Below, one piece after another: positions 41,493 to 50,313 of a stretch of DNA of 64,000 bases. Made by a program: the position numbers and the translations under genes. The notes below the pieces were generated by a model that saw only the letters and a list, made by a program, of their open reading frames with translations, was not told the DNA's origin and did not search any database. The first letter of the stretch is position 1. Every line of letters begins with the position of its first letter. The stretch is from JAJPIG01 sp035531675 (GTDB lineage: Bacteria; Desulfobacterota; Binatia; Binatales; Binataceae). The stretch is taken from assembly GCA_035531675.1 (NCBI GenBank), contig DATKSL010000012.1:1-64000 (forward strand), written 5' to 3'.

Positions 41493-42119
41493 ATGACGTT
41501 TTGGACCGCGCTCAGGATGACGCTGGTGCTGACCGTACTGACCGGCATCGTCTATCCGCTTGCGATGGCCGGGTTGGCGAACCTGCTGTTTCCCTTTCAG
41601 GCGCAAGGCAGTCTGATTTCCCGCGGTGGGCGAGTGGTCGGATCGGCCCTGATTGGACAGAACTTCTCCTCGCCACGCTACTTCCATGGGCGGCCCTCGG
41701 CGGCTGGCGATAAGGGCTACGATGCTTCCGACTCGGGCGGCTCGAACCTTGGTCCGACCAACCGGGTCTTGATCGCGAGCGTCGGCCGGCGACTCAAGAA
41801 GATTGTCGAGAGGAATCCAGCGATCACGGCTGCGCAGGTGCCGGTCGATATGGTGACCGCCTCGGGCAGCGGTCTGGACCCGGAAATCAGTCCCGCAGCG
41901 GCCGATTTGCAGGTCCCGGCAGTAGCCAAAGCGCGTGGGCTCGGGGAAGATCAATTACGTGAGCTGGTGCGCAGTCATACGCGGCCGCGATGGGGTGGCG
42001 TGCTGGGCGAGCCTGGGGTCAACGTGCTCGAGCTCAACCTGGCGCTGGACGACCTCAGCGGTCAGCGTCGCGTGAGCCTTAGCGGTCAGCGTCTCGTGAG
42101 TATGAGAAGCGCCCCCTGA
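41493..42119 (+). CDS. kdpC: K+-transporting ATPase subunit KdpC
   Basis: A 208-residue membrane-anchored subunit: one N-terminal helix (LRMTLVLTVLTGIVYPLAMAG) and a periplasmic/soluble part with the KdpC landmarks LIGQNFSSPRYFHGRPSA, GSNLGPTN, VTASGSGLDPEISPAAA and RPRWGVLGEPGVNVLELNLAL (the published family lacks an extra G). GGGAGAAAGG lies 5-10 bases before the ATG. After the conserved end, a 24 bp tandem duplication gives LSGQRRVS/LSGQRLVS, a 16-residue tail that normal KdpC proteins do not have. KdpC holds the complex together and affects nucleotide affinity. Confidence 0.93.
   Translation: MTFWTALRMTLVLTVLTGIVYPLAMAGLANLLFPFQAQGSLISRGGRVVGSALIGQNFSSPRYFHGRPSAAGDKGYDASDSGGSNLGPTNRVLIASVGRRLKKIVERNPAITAAQVPVDMVTASGSGLDPEISPAAADLQVPAVAKARGLGEDQLRELVRSHTRPRWGGVLGEPGVNVLELNLALDDLSGQRRVSLSGQRLVSMRSAP
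42054..42101 (+). repeat. 24 bp in-frame tandem duplication in kdpC tail
   Basis: Copy one at 42054-42077 and copy two at 42078-42101 match at 21 of 24 positions and translate to LSGQRRVS and LSGQRLVS. The duplication lies after the conserved KdpC end. Confidence 0.8.
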
Positions 42120-42204
42120 AGGAGACCGCGAGGCTTAGGCAGGCGCGGTGCGACTATTCGTGACAGCAAGCCAGCCCAGGAGGCGGGCCCGGCCCAACGA
42201 GCGC

Positions 42205-43362
42205 ATGAACGGGGAGGATCGGAAAGATCCCGAGACGTTCCTCGGCCTGGTGTCGGAGGTGCACAAGGGTCGCCTCAAGATCTATCTTGGTAGCGCGGCC
42301 GGAGTAGGGAAAACCTACCGGATGCTGGAAGAGGCCCATCGATTGCGCGAGCAGGGCCACGACCTCGTACTGGGCTTCGTCGAGACCCATGGCCGGGCGG
42401 AAACCGCCGCCCGTATCGGCGATCTCGAGACGGTCCCGCTGCGAAAGCTCTCCTACCGCGGGGTAGTACTGGAGGAGATGGATGTCGACGCGATCCTGGC
42501 GCGCAAGCCCGAATATGCGATCGTCGACGAACTTGCGCATACCAATATCCCGGGCTCCCGCCACAACAAGCGCTTCCAGGACGTCGAGGCGCTGATCGCC
42601 GCCGGTCTCAACGTCATCACCGCGTTCAACATCCAGCACCTCGAGAGCCTCAATCAGATGGTGCGAAGGATAACCGGGGTCGAGATCCGGGAGACCGTTC
42701 CCGATACGTTTCTGACCCGCGCCGACCAGGTCGTGACCGTCGACATCTCGGTGGATGAGCTGCGTGAGCGGCTGCGCGAGGGCAAGATCTATCCGCCCGA
42801 GCGGGTCGAACAGGCGCTCAAGAATTTCTTCCGGCCGAGCAACCTGGCGTCGCTGCGCGAGCTGGCGCTGCGCGAGGTGGCGCTCGATCAGAGCCGCCAT
42901 CGCGAGGAGCTGGAATCGCGCAAGCGCGAGGGCGGGCGGCGCACGGCCGTCACCGAGCGCGTGATGGTTTGTTTGTCGTCGAACTCGCAGGGCAGCGAGG
43001 ATCTGCTGCGCAAGGCCGCGCGTACCGCGGCGCAGCTCAACGCCGACTGGTATGCGGTGCATGTCGAGACGCCGCCCGAGTCAGTGCAGAAGATCAGTAC
43101 CGCGGATTTCCGAGCCCTGCTCGACAACATCAACCTGGCCGCCGACATGGGCGCCGAGGTGGTGTGGCTTAAGTCGCCCGAGGTCGTCAAGGCGCTGCTC
43201 GATTTCGCGCGCGAACGGAAAATCACCCGGATGGTGATGGGGCGGACCCGTCCGACCTTGTGGAATCGCCTGCTGCGCCGCTCAGTGACGGCCAGGCTGT
43301 TGGCGGCGGGCCGCGATTTCGATATCGAGGTGGTCGCCCAGCGGGCGGCCGAGGAGCCGTGA
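42205..43362 (+). CDS. short KdpD-type sensor protein (KdpD + UspA domains, no kinase)
   Basis: A 385-residue protein equal to the N-terminal half of KdpD: KdpD domain with P-loop GSAAGVGKT (residues 29-37), the conserved GHDLVLGFVETHGRAET and VDELAHTNIPGSRHNKR, then a UspA-like domain (VMVCLSSNSQGSEDLLRKAARTAAQ, MGRTRPTLWNRLLRRSV). The kinase half and the four transmembrane helices are missing here; a separate kinase gene follows with a TGATG overlap. GTG at 42148 could be the start, but residues after ATG 42205 align better with other short KdpD proteins. It would sense K+ or cyclic-di-AMP in the cytosol. Confidence 0.85.
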   Translation: MNGEDRKDPETFLGLVSEVHKGRLKIYLGSAAGVGKTYRMLEEAHRLREQGHDLVLGFVETHGRAETAARIGDLETVPLRKLSYRGVVLEEMDVDAILARKPEYAIVDELAHTNIPGSRHNKRFQDVEALIAAGLNVITAFNIQHLESLNQMVRRITGVEIRETVPDTFLTRADQVVTVDISVDELRERLREGKIYPPERVEQALKNFFRPSNLASLRELALREVALDQSRHREELESRKREGGRRTAVTERVMVCLSSNSQGSEDLLRKAARTAAQLNADWYAVHVETPPESVQKISTADFRALLDNINLAADMGAEVVWLKSPEVVKALLDFARERKITRMVMGRTRPTLWNRLLRRSVTARLLAAGRDFDIEVVAQRAAEEP

Positions 43363-45155
43363 TGCAACCGCCGCCGCTGCGCAGCCGGATCCGCAACGGC
43401 ACGCTCGCGATGCTGGTCATCGCGCTCGTGCTGGGCGCACTGGCGTTGCCGGAAGTTCACAAGCTGGGCGGCGGCATCCGCGACACGCTCTATCGTAATT
43501 ACGTCAGCATCGACGCTTCGCAGCATATACACGCGGTGTTGTGGAATCTGCAGATTGCCGCGCGCGCCGGCCAAGGCGCCGCGGTAGTGCCGCGCAGTCG
43601 CGCGCAGTTCAATCATTGGATCCGAGTCGAAGAGGCCGACATCACCGAGGTCGGGGAGAACGCACTGGCGCATGACATCGACCGGCGCGGCCAAAAGCTT
43701 TTCAGCGATCTTGCGCGCGGCGGCCCGGCCACCGCGTACGACGATGAATTCGCCGCACTGCACCAGCGCATCGACCGGCTGATCAAGATCAATCGCGACG
43801 CGATGTTCCGGGCCGACAGCCGCGCCTCCCGGATGAGCGATCGCCTGACCTATGAATTCGCCGCCGGCCTGGTCCTGCTGTTGCTGCTCGGCACCGCGTT
43901 CTCATGGACGCTCGCCTGGAACATCTCGAAGCCGCTCGCCGAACTGGCCGATCGGCTGCGCAGCTTCAGCCTGCGCGGACCTTCGCTGCGGCTGGGCCTG
44001 CAACCGCTGGCCGAGCTCGACGCGGTGGCGGCGGAATTCAACCGGATGGCGGAGCGGCTCGAGCAGTTCGAAAAGCTCAACGTCGACCGGTTGGTTTACG
44101 AAAAGAACAAGACCGAGGCGATTATCGAGAGCATCGAGGACGGCATCGTGCTGATCGATGCCGAGGGTGTCATCACCCACATCAACGAGGTGGCGGGGAT
44201 TATCCTCGGGGTCGAGCGCGAAGAAGCGCTGGGCAGCGCCTTCGACGATCTCAACAGCAACCATCCGCACTATCTTCGCGTACGCTCCGCGTTGCGGGCC
44301 GCCGCCCATCAGCCGCTCGACTCGCAGCGGGTCGAGGTCGACCTCCACGTGCGCGGCCGCGAGCATAACTACATCCTGAAACCGGTGCCGCTGCGCCAGG
44401 GCGGCGGCGAGTCGTTCGGCACCATCCTGATCCTTCAGGACATTACCTATTTGCGCGACAAGGACCGTGCCCGCAGCAATCTGGTGGCGACGCTCTCCCA
44501 CGAGCTCAATACTCCGCTCACCTCGCTGGCGCTCTCGGCCGAGCTGCTGGAACGGGCGAGAGACAATTTCGATTCCAGGCAACGCGAACTGCTCGCCACC
44601 ATCGTCGAGGACGTCACCCGGATTCGCAATCTCGCCAACGATCTGCTCAACCTTGCGCGCGGAGAGGCCGGTGCGATCGCGATGCGCACGATGCCCGTGG
44701 AGCTCGACAAGATGCTGGCCGCGGTGGTGAAGACCTTTGCGCTGCAGGCCGAGCAGAAGCGCGTACAGCTCGGCGAGCGGATCGCCGGAGCGTTACCGCA
44801 AATTGTGGCCGATCAGGTGAAGCTCTCGTGGGTGGTTTCAAACCTGATCGCCAACGCGCTGCGCTACACCCCGAGCGGCGGCACGATCGTGATCGCCGCG
44901 GAACAGGTCGGTGAGAAAGTTCAGCTCAAGATCAGCGATAGCGGCCCCGGCGTTGCGCCCGCCGTCCGCGATCATCTGTTCGAGCGCTTTGCCCAGTGGA
45001 ACGTCAACGGTTCCGAGCCCGGCTCGGCAGGGCTGGGCCTGGCGATCGCGAAAGAGATCGTCGAAGCGCACGGCGGCCGAATCTTCGTCGACAGCACGCT
45101 CGGCCAGGGCACTTGTTTTACCGTCGAGTTGCCGCTCCGATTGGATGATCGATAA
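43362..45155 (+). CDS. membrane sensor histidine kinase, HAMP-PAS-HisKA-HATPase
   Basis: A 597-residue kinase. A first helix (AMLVIALVLGALALP) and a second near residues 168-190 (GLVLLLLLGTAFSWTLAW) flank a periplasmic sensor of about 130 residues; HAMP follows (ISKPLAELADRLRSF), then a PAS domain (IIESIEDGIVLIDAEGVITHIN), HisKA with H380 (LSHELNTPLTSL) and HATPase_c (NLIANALRYTPSGG, DSGPGV, GLGLAIAKEIV). Its ATG shares the last base of the short-KdpD stop (TGATG), so the two form a divided KdpD-like sensor. The expected response regulator KdpE is not after it: the next gene is on the other strand, ending 18 bp away. Confidence 0.88.
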   Translation: MQPPPLRSRIRNGTLAMLVIALVLGALALPEVHKLGGGIRDTLYRNYVSIDASQHIHAVLWNLQIAARAGQGAAVVPRSRAQFNHWIRVEEADITEVGENALAHDIDRRGQKLFSDLARGGPATAYDDEFAALHQRIDRLIKINRDAMFRADSRASRMSDRLTYEFAAGLVLLLLLGTAFSWTLAWNISKPLAELADRLRSFSLRGPSLRLGLQPLAELDAVAAEFNRMAERLEQFEKLNVDRLVYEKNKTEAIIESIEDGIVLIDAEGVITHINEVAGIILGVEREEALGSAFDDLNSNHPHYLRVRSALRAAAHQPLDSQRVEVDLHVRGREHNYILKPVPLRQGGGESFGTILILQDITYLRDKDRARSNLVATLSHELNTPLTSLALSAELLERARDNFDSRQRELLATIVEDVTRIRNLANDLLNLARGEAGAIAMRTMPVELDKMLAAVVKTFALQAEQKRVQLGERIAGALPQIVADQVKLSWVVSNLIANALRYTPSGGTIVIAAEQVGEKVQLKISDSGPGVAPAVRDHLFERFAQWNVNGSEPGSAGLGLAIAKEIVEAHGGRIFVDSTLGQGTCFTVELPLRLDDR

Positions 45156-45173
45156 GCGGCCTCGCGATAGTCG

Positions 45174-47483
45174 TCAGGAGAGGATGAAATCTTTGCGCCG
45201 CGGACGCTCCTGCGGCACTACCTGGGTCAGAAAAGCGGTGAAGCATCCCGGACAGCAATACTGGCGAAAAACGATTTTCAGATCGACGAACAATTCCGGA
45301 TGCGGGAAGATTTGCGGGCCGGCCTCGCCGGGTTCGCCTTCGACCAGCGCCAGGTGATCGAGGTAGTTGTCGGCGGCGCCGCACACCATCGCTCCGCAAT
45401 GCTGACACTGAAGCATCGCCGATCCGTCCGCGCCGATCTGCCGCAGGTTATCGTCCCAGCGCCGCGTCGCCGTTGACGGCGAAGCCGAGCCCTGGATTCC
45501 GGCCGGCTGGCCGGGCCGGGCGCGCCGGCGCCGTTCGGCCCGGATCTTCGCGCGCAGCCGCTCGGTCTCCGGCTCATCGACCTCGAGTTGCGCGGGCTTC
45601 AGCGCAACGCCGCAAAGCGTGCGCGCGGCTTCAGGCAAGACCCGCAGCTCGACGATGTCGTGCAGCACCTGGCGCGGATCGCGCAACAGCGGGTCCATGT
45701 ATCCACCGCCCGCCTGCCAGAACTGGTAATAGACGTCGTGCGCGTTGAAATAGGATTCCTTGTGCGAGGGCAGGTACTCGACCTGGCCGCGAATCTCTTC
45801 GAGCGCTGCCGGCATGACGCCCTTGCGCAGCAGCTCGCGCAGGTTGGAATCGCGAATCGCGAGGTCGAGCTGGCTGTTGCCGGGATAGCCCCCGGCCAGT
45901 CCCGGATTCATGTTGACCGCCTTGCCCGAGCCCGAGATTACCATCGCCATCTGTTCGTCGGTGCCGTGCGGCACTACACAGATCGAGGCGCCGACGCCGC
46001 CGCGGAAGCGGCCGGGGCCGCCTGAATCGGGCTCCTCGCGCCGCCACAGGTAGAGCAGCGGATTCATCAGCTCGGTCATCTCGACGTCCGGGATGCTCGC
46101 CATCGTGATCGCGACCTGTCCGCCGCTGTCGACCCCGTCCTGGTCGACGCGTGCACCCAGCCCGCCGGCGTTGGTGTCCATCAGCATCACGACGAACGGA
46201 TGCTTATGCTGATTGAGGCCGGCGAACACCGTGATTGCGACGGTTCCCTCGCAGCCCGCGATAACCGTATCGCGGCGCGTCGGCTGCGTGTCGAGCATGC
46301 GCGAAAGACACTCGATGGTGGCGTTCATCGTCGACCAGCCCGAGGCCACCGAAGCCTGCGAGACGCCGGCCGGAAAGTTGGCATTGTTGAGCGTCCCGGG
46401 CTCGCTGATGATGTCGAAGCAGCGCATCACGCCCGCCGGCGACCAGGGGATGTCGCCGCACAGCACCGGCATGATGCCCCAGATGACGCCGCCCTGCAGG
46501 CCGTTGTAGGTGCAGTTGATCAGTCCTTCGACCTGCGGATCGGTGCCGCGAAAATCGAACGTCATGTGATCGCGCTGCTTGGTCAGCGTCAGCGAAATCT
46601 GGTAGACCCCGCGGTCACCCTCGCGCGCCTCCTCCTGATAAGCGACCGCGTGCCACGAGCCGTCGGGCAAATCGCGCAGCTTGGCGCGCAGCCGGCGCTC
46701 GGTGTCGGCCATCTGCCGCTTCATCACCGCCTTGACGACGTCCGGGCCGTACTTGCGAATCAGCGCTCGCACGTGTTCCTGGGCAAAGCTGTTGGCGCCG
46801 ATTTGGGCGCGCAGATCGAGCGCCACCAGCCGCGGAATCCTCGAGCGCCGCAGATAAACATCCTCGACGTCGCGCTGCAGCCGTCCACCGCGCACGATCT
46901 TTACCGGCGGCGTCGGCAGCGATTCCCAGAACACGCTGCGCGAATGCGGCGTCCAGCTGCCCGGCGCGACTCCGCCCAGGTCGAGCTGATGGGCCGTGGC
47001 GGCCGTCCACGCGAACAGCTCGCCCTCCCAGAACATCGGCGCGAACACTGCGACGTCGTTCTGATGGATTCCGCCGCCCACCCACGGGTCGTTGCACAGG
47101 AACATATCGCCGTCTTCGATTCCCGGGTTTTCGGCGCGATGCTGCAGCGTCCATTTGGCGGCGCTGTCGAACAGCACTCCCAGCGCGATATTGTAAGGGC
47201 CGAGCTGGACGGTGTTGCCGAGCTCGTCCATCACGCCGAAATTGAAATCGTTGGCGCCGGTAACCACCACCGATCCCGACATGCGCCGGAAGGCGTCGCC
47301 CATTTCCTGGGTGGTAGCCCACAGGCGGTGGCGAATCACCTCGTAGGTGATCGGGTCGAGCGAGTCGACCAGCGGTGCACTTACGTTATGCAGCCGCACG
47401 TACGGGGCAGCGGCCCGCCGGATGGTGTCCTCGTCGGTCGGTTGAAAGGCAAAAATCTCAGATCCTGGAATCAATGTCGCCAT
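45174..47483 (-). CDS. hydantoinase B/acetone carboxylase alpha-like protein fused to a gamma-like zinc ribbon (second copy)
   Basis: A 769-residue paralogue of the protein at 15942, with the same order: an N-terminal HyuB/AcxB-like region (DPITYEVIRHRLW, GDMFLCNDPWVGGGIHQNDV, DSGGPGRFRGGVG) and a C-terminal gamma-like zinc ribbon with C693-x2-C696 and CCPGC at 743-747. The two are obviously related and near-identical in many blocks. Neither is next to a HyuA/AcxA gene. Its stop lies 18 bp from the stop of the kinase on the other strand. The divergent neighbour on the other side is an LLM monooxygenase (47678). Activity is unknown. Confidence 0.85.
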   Translation of the reverse strand: MATLIPGSEIFAFQPTDEDTIRRAAAPYVRLHNVSAPLVDSLDPITYEVIRHRLWATTQEMGDAFRRMSGSVVVTGANDFNFGVMDELGNTVQLGPYNIALGVLFDSAAKWTLQHRAENPGIEDGDMFLCNDPWVGGGIHQNDVAVFAPMFWEGELFAWTAATAHQLDLGGVAPGSWTPHSRSVFWESLPTPPVKIVRGGRLQRDVEDVYLRRSRIPRLVALDLRAQIGANSFAQEHVRALIRKYGPDVVKAVMKRQMADTERRLRAKLRDLPDGSWHAVAYQEEAREGDRGVYQISLTLTKQRDHMTFDFRGTDPQVEGLINCTYNGLQGGVIWGIMPVLCGDIPWSPAGVMRCFDIISEPGTLNNANFPAGVSQASVASGWSTMNATIECLSRMLDTQPTRRDTVIAGCEGTVAITVFAGLNQHKHPFVVMLMDTNAGGLGARVDQDGVDSGGQVAITMASIPDVEMTELMNPLLYLWRREEPDSGGPGRFRGGVGASICVVPHGTDEQMAMVISGSGKAVNMNPGLAGGYPGNSQLDLAIRDSNLRELLRKGVMPAALEEIRGQVEYLPSHKESYFNAHDVYYQFWQAGGGYMDPLLRDPRQVLHDIVELRVLPEAARTLCGVALKPAQLEVDEPETERLRAKIRAERRRRARPGQPAGIQGSASPSTATRRWDDNLRQIGADGSAMLQCQHCGAMVCGAADNYLDHLALVEGEPGEAGPQIFPHPELFVDLKIVFRQYCCPGCFTAFLTQVVPQERPRRKDFILS

Positions 47484-47677
47484 ACCGCTGAATCCCTTAC
47501 TGTCGTTTCTCGAACCAGCCGCTCACAATACGCTGGCGCTGCATTTTATGGTAGACGTGCGAGCGCTCGCGATGCGTTGCCGGCGGCGACAATGGCCGAC
47601 GGTTGGCAAACTATGCTAAGGCGACCGTAGGATGCGCCGGGCCGCGATGGTAAGGCGGAGCGCAAGGAGATCGGGCG

Positions 47678-49378
47678 ATGAAATTCTACACCTTCGACGA
47701 GTTAACCTATCCGAAACTTCCCGAGTATGGGCCCGAGGTGAAGTTTACCAACCGCTTTTGCGATCCGGCGGTCGTCAGCCAAAGCTATGCTGATCATCTC
47801 GACGAATGGACGATGTGTGAAGATCTCGGCTTCGACGGCGCGTTCGTCAACGAGCATCACTTCACCGCGCTCAACCTTCAGCCCGCCTGCAACATCATGG
47901 CGGCGGCGATCATCATGCGCACCAAGCGGATGAAGGTCGGCGTGATCGGCAACGTCGTGCCGCTGCGCAATCCGATTCGCACCGCCGAAGAGTTCGCGAT
48001 GCTCGATTGTCTGTCGGGCGGCCGCTTCATCGCCGGCATCGTGCGCGGGGTGCCGCAGGAATACGTCTCCTACAACATCGATCCGTTCGCCAGCCACGCG
48101 CGCCAGCGTGAGGCCTACGAAATCATCCAGAAATGCCTGACCGAGGAACTGTTCGACTACGAGGGCCAGTTCTGGAAAGTGACCAACTGCTCGATCTGGC
48201 CCAAGCCGATCCAGCGTCCGCTGCCGTTCTGGATGCCGGCGGGCTCGCTCGAGAGTATCGAGTTCGCCTCCGAGCGTCGGATCTGCAGCGCGCAGGTGTT
48301 CGGTCCGACCCTCCAGTTCCAGGAAAATTTCGATCTTTACCGCAAGGTCGCGCAGGAGAAATTCGGCTGGCAGGCGGACTACAGCACCTTCGTTGGCGCC
48401 CGCCTGATTCACGTCGCCGAGACCAACGAGCAGGCCATCGCCGAGGTCAAGGACGCGCTCTACTATTTCTTCCGCACCCTGAATCGTCCGGTTATCAATC
48501 CGGCGCCGCTGCCGGGTCACGCCAGCGATCGTTCGTACGTTCATCGCAAGCGCCGCGATCAGGACGTGCCGGGACCGAACACGCCGTTCGAGCAGATGCG
48601 CCGCGACGGCTTCATCGTCTGCGGCGATCCCGAATGGGTAACCCGCTGGCTCGAGGAGGATATGCGCGGCGCCGGCTACGGTCACTTCCTCGGCATGTTC
48701 CACGTCGGCAATATCGCGCACGAGCGGGTGGTGAAATCCAAGCGCTTGTTTGCCGAGCGCGTGATGCCGGCGCTGAAGGACATCAATCTTGACCGGGCCT
48801 CGGTGGAAAAGCCCGCGGCCGCGCGTGCCTACGAAGTTAGAACTGAAACGACCGTCACTGCGGACGGCAAGCTGCCGCTGTACAAGGATTTCAACTATAT
48901 ACTCACACGCGACTCGCCCGAGGTCGTGCGCTCGTTCGCCGATCAGAAAGAAGGGCAGCGGGCGGTGGCCGGCTGGGAGATGAAGGTGCCGGATTGGGGG
49001 CTCGACGGATTTCCGTACGAGATTATCCTGGTCGGCCCGTCGAGCGAGATGCGCGGCAGTGCTGTCCGTCTGCGGGTCGTCGACGCCGACGATCGCGAGG
49101 CGCCGGCCGAGGCCGAGGTCCTGATCGAGGTTTTCGATCAGGCCGGCGGCAAGCGGCAGCTTGCGATGCGGGAGAAATACGGCACCTTCGCGCAGATCGC
49201 CGACCAGCACGCGCCGGAAGCGGCCCACAATATGGGCAGCCGCGTGGTCGCCCCGAGCCGCTACATCGTGCGGCTGACGGTCTCCGTGCCGTCGGGCGAT
49301 TTCAAACCGGACCCCGATGCGCCCGGCTCATTCTTCGAGATCGAATGCTTCAAGAACTGGCTGAACATCACCGCCTAG
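47678..49378 (+). CDS. LLM-class flavin monooxygenase with a long extra C-terminal domain
   Basis: A 566-residue protein. Residues 1 to about 375 are a luciferase-like monooxygenase (MCEDLGFDGAFVNEHHFT, AAAIIMRTKRMKVGVIGNVV, LLSG-type GGRFIAGIVRG). The remaining 180 residues (from about RASVEKPAAARAYEV) look like one or two beta sandwiches (PYEIILVGPSSEMRGSAVRLRVVDADD ... GSFFEIECFKNWLNI) and are not part of any LLM family I know. It begins a plus-strand run with two hydrolases and another LLM gene. It may oxidise a substrate that the C-terminal part binds. The ATG at 47678 follows AAGGAGA. Confidence 0.85.
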   Translation: MKFYTFDELTYPKLPEYGPEVKFTNRFCDPAVVSQSYADHLDEWTMCEDLGFDGAFVNEHHFTALNLQPACNIMAAAIIMRTKRMKVGVIGNVVPLRNPIRTAEEFAMLDCLSGGRFIAGIVRGVPQEYVSYNIDPFASHARQREAYEIIQKCLTEELFDYEGQFWKVTNCSIWPKPIQRPLPFWMPAGSLESIEFASERRICSAQVFGPTLQFQENFDLYRKVAQEKFGWQADYSTFVGARLIHVAETNEQAIAEVKDALYYFFRTLNRPVINPAPLPGHASDRSYVHRKRRDQDVPGPNTPFEQMRRDGFIVCGDPEWVTRWLEEDMRGAGYGHFLGMFHVGNIAHERVVKSKRLFAERVMPALKDINLDRASVEKPAAARAYEVRTETTVTADGKLPLYKDFNYILTRDSPEVVRSFADQKEGQRAVAGWEMKVPDWGLDGFPYEIILVGPSSEMRGSAVRLRVVDADDREAPAEAEVLIEVFDQAGGKRQLAMREKYGTFAQIADQHAPEAAHNMGSRVVAPSRYIVRLTVSVPSGDFKPDPDAPGSFFEIECFKNWLNITA

Positions 49379-49431
49379 CCGGTAATGGACGACAACTGAC
49401 TACTATCCAAGTCGAGGCTGAGAAAAATTTG

Positions 49432-50292
49432 ATGAGCGACGGATACGCTGGCTACGCTTCGGTTTTCAATCGCAAAACTGCGCAGGTCGGGCAACTGACT
49501 ATTCGATATCTCGAAGGCGGCCACGGCGACCCGCTGGTCTATCTGCACGGCCTCGAAGGCTGGGGCCTGTGGGACAGCTTCCACATCGCTTTCGGAGTGA
49601 CTAATCGGGTATATGCTCCGTTGCTGCCCGGATGGCAGGATGGACGCGTTCCTGAATCGATCCGAAGGCCCGCTGACTATGCGCCGGTGGTCCGCGATTT
49701 TGTCGCCGCCCTCGGCGTCAAGAGTGTCACGCTGGTCGGCCATTCGGTCGGCGGCTGGGTCGCGCTGGATGTCGCCGCAGCGTTTCCCGAAGTCGTGGAT
49801 CGGCTGGTGGTCGTCGACCCGTTGGGATTGCGCACGGAGAATGATTCGGCGGTGGCGATGCGCAACATGGACCAGGAGGCCTTCAGCCACGCGGTGTTTG
49901 CGCGCCATGAGAAGGTGCTGGTTCCGCATGCATTCAATCCCGACTTCGGCGGCGAGTTCCAGGAGCTCAAGGACTCGCCGGATTTCAAACGCTACTGGCG
50001 CAGCCGCGAGGTGCTGGTCAAATGGCTTGGTGACCGGCTCGACGATCCCGACCTGCTGCGCACCGCAGCGCGCATCAAGGCCAAGACGCTAATCGTGTGG
50101 GGACGCCAGGACGGACTGGTCTCGTGCGAGGACGGGCGGATGCTGGCCGGTGCGATTCCGCATTCGACGCTGGTCATAATCAACGACGCGGGACATTCGC
50201 CGATGAAGGATCGCCGCGAGACTTTTCAGCGCGCGGTCTACGAGTTCCTGTCCGGCGCCGGCGCGGCCGAGGGCACGGTCATCGAGCAATAG
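49432..50292 (+). CDS. alpha/beta hydrolase
   Basis: A 286-residue cytosolic hydrolase with LVYLHGLEGW at residues 35-44, nucleophile S105 in VGHSVGG, acid in WGRQDGLVS and histidine in DAGHSPM. The start at 49432 lies in a 53 bp gap after the LLM gene; GAGG about 17 bases upstream is too far to be sure. It is the second gene of the 47.7-52.3 kb run and may cleave a lactone or ester made by the flanking monooxygenases, a Baeyer-Villiger-type pairing. Unspecific by sequence alone. Confidence 0.87.
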   Translation: MSDGYAGYASVFNRKTAQVGQLTIRYLEGGHGDPLVYLHGLEGWGLWDSFHIAFGVTNRVYAPLLPGWQDGRVPESIRRPADYAPVVRDFVAALGVKSVTLVGHSVGGWVALDVAAAFPEVVDRLVVVDPLGLRTENDSAVAMRNMDQEAFSHAVFARHEKVLVPHAFNPDFGGEFQELKDSPDFKRYWRSREVLVKWLGDRLDDPDLLRTAARIKAKTLIVWGRQDGLVSCEDGRMLAGAIPHSTLVIINDAGHSPMKDRRETFQRAVYEFLSGAGAAEGTVIEQ

Positions 50293-50313
50293 CTGCGGGT
50301 TGGAGGCGTCAGC

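Noticed and set aside
39437..41548. 703-residue frame on the minus strand over kdpB
   Set aside because: Shadow of kdpB with His, Arg and Asp-rich sequence. No domain.
42148..42204. GTG start of the short KdpD protein
   Set aside because: It would add 19 basic residues unlike other short KdpD proteins; ATG 42205 is preferred, though not proven.
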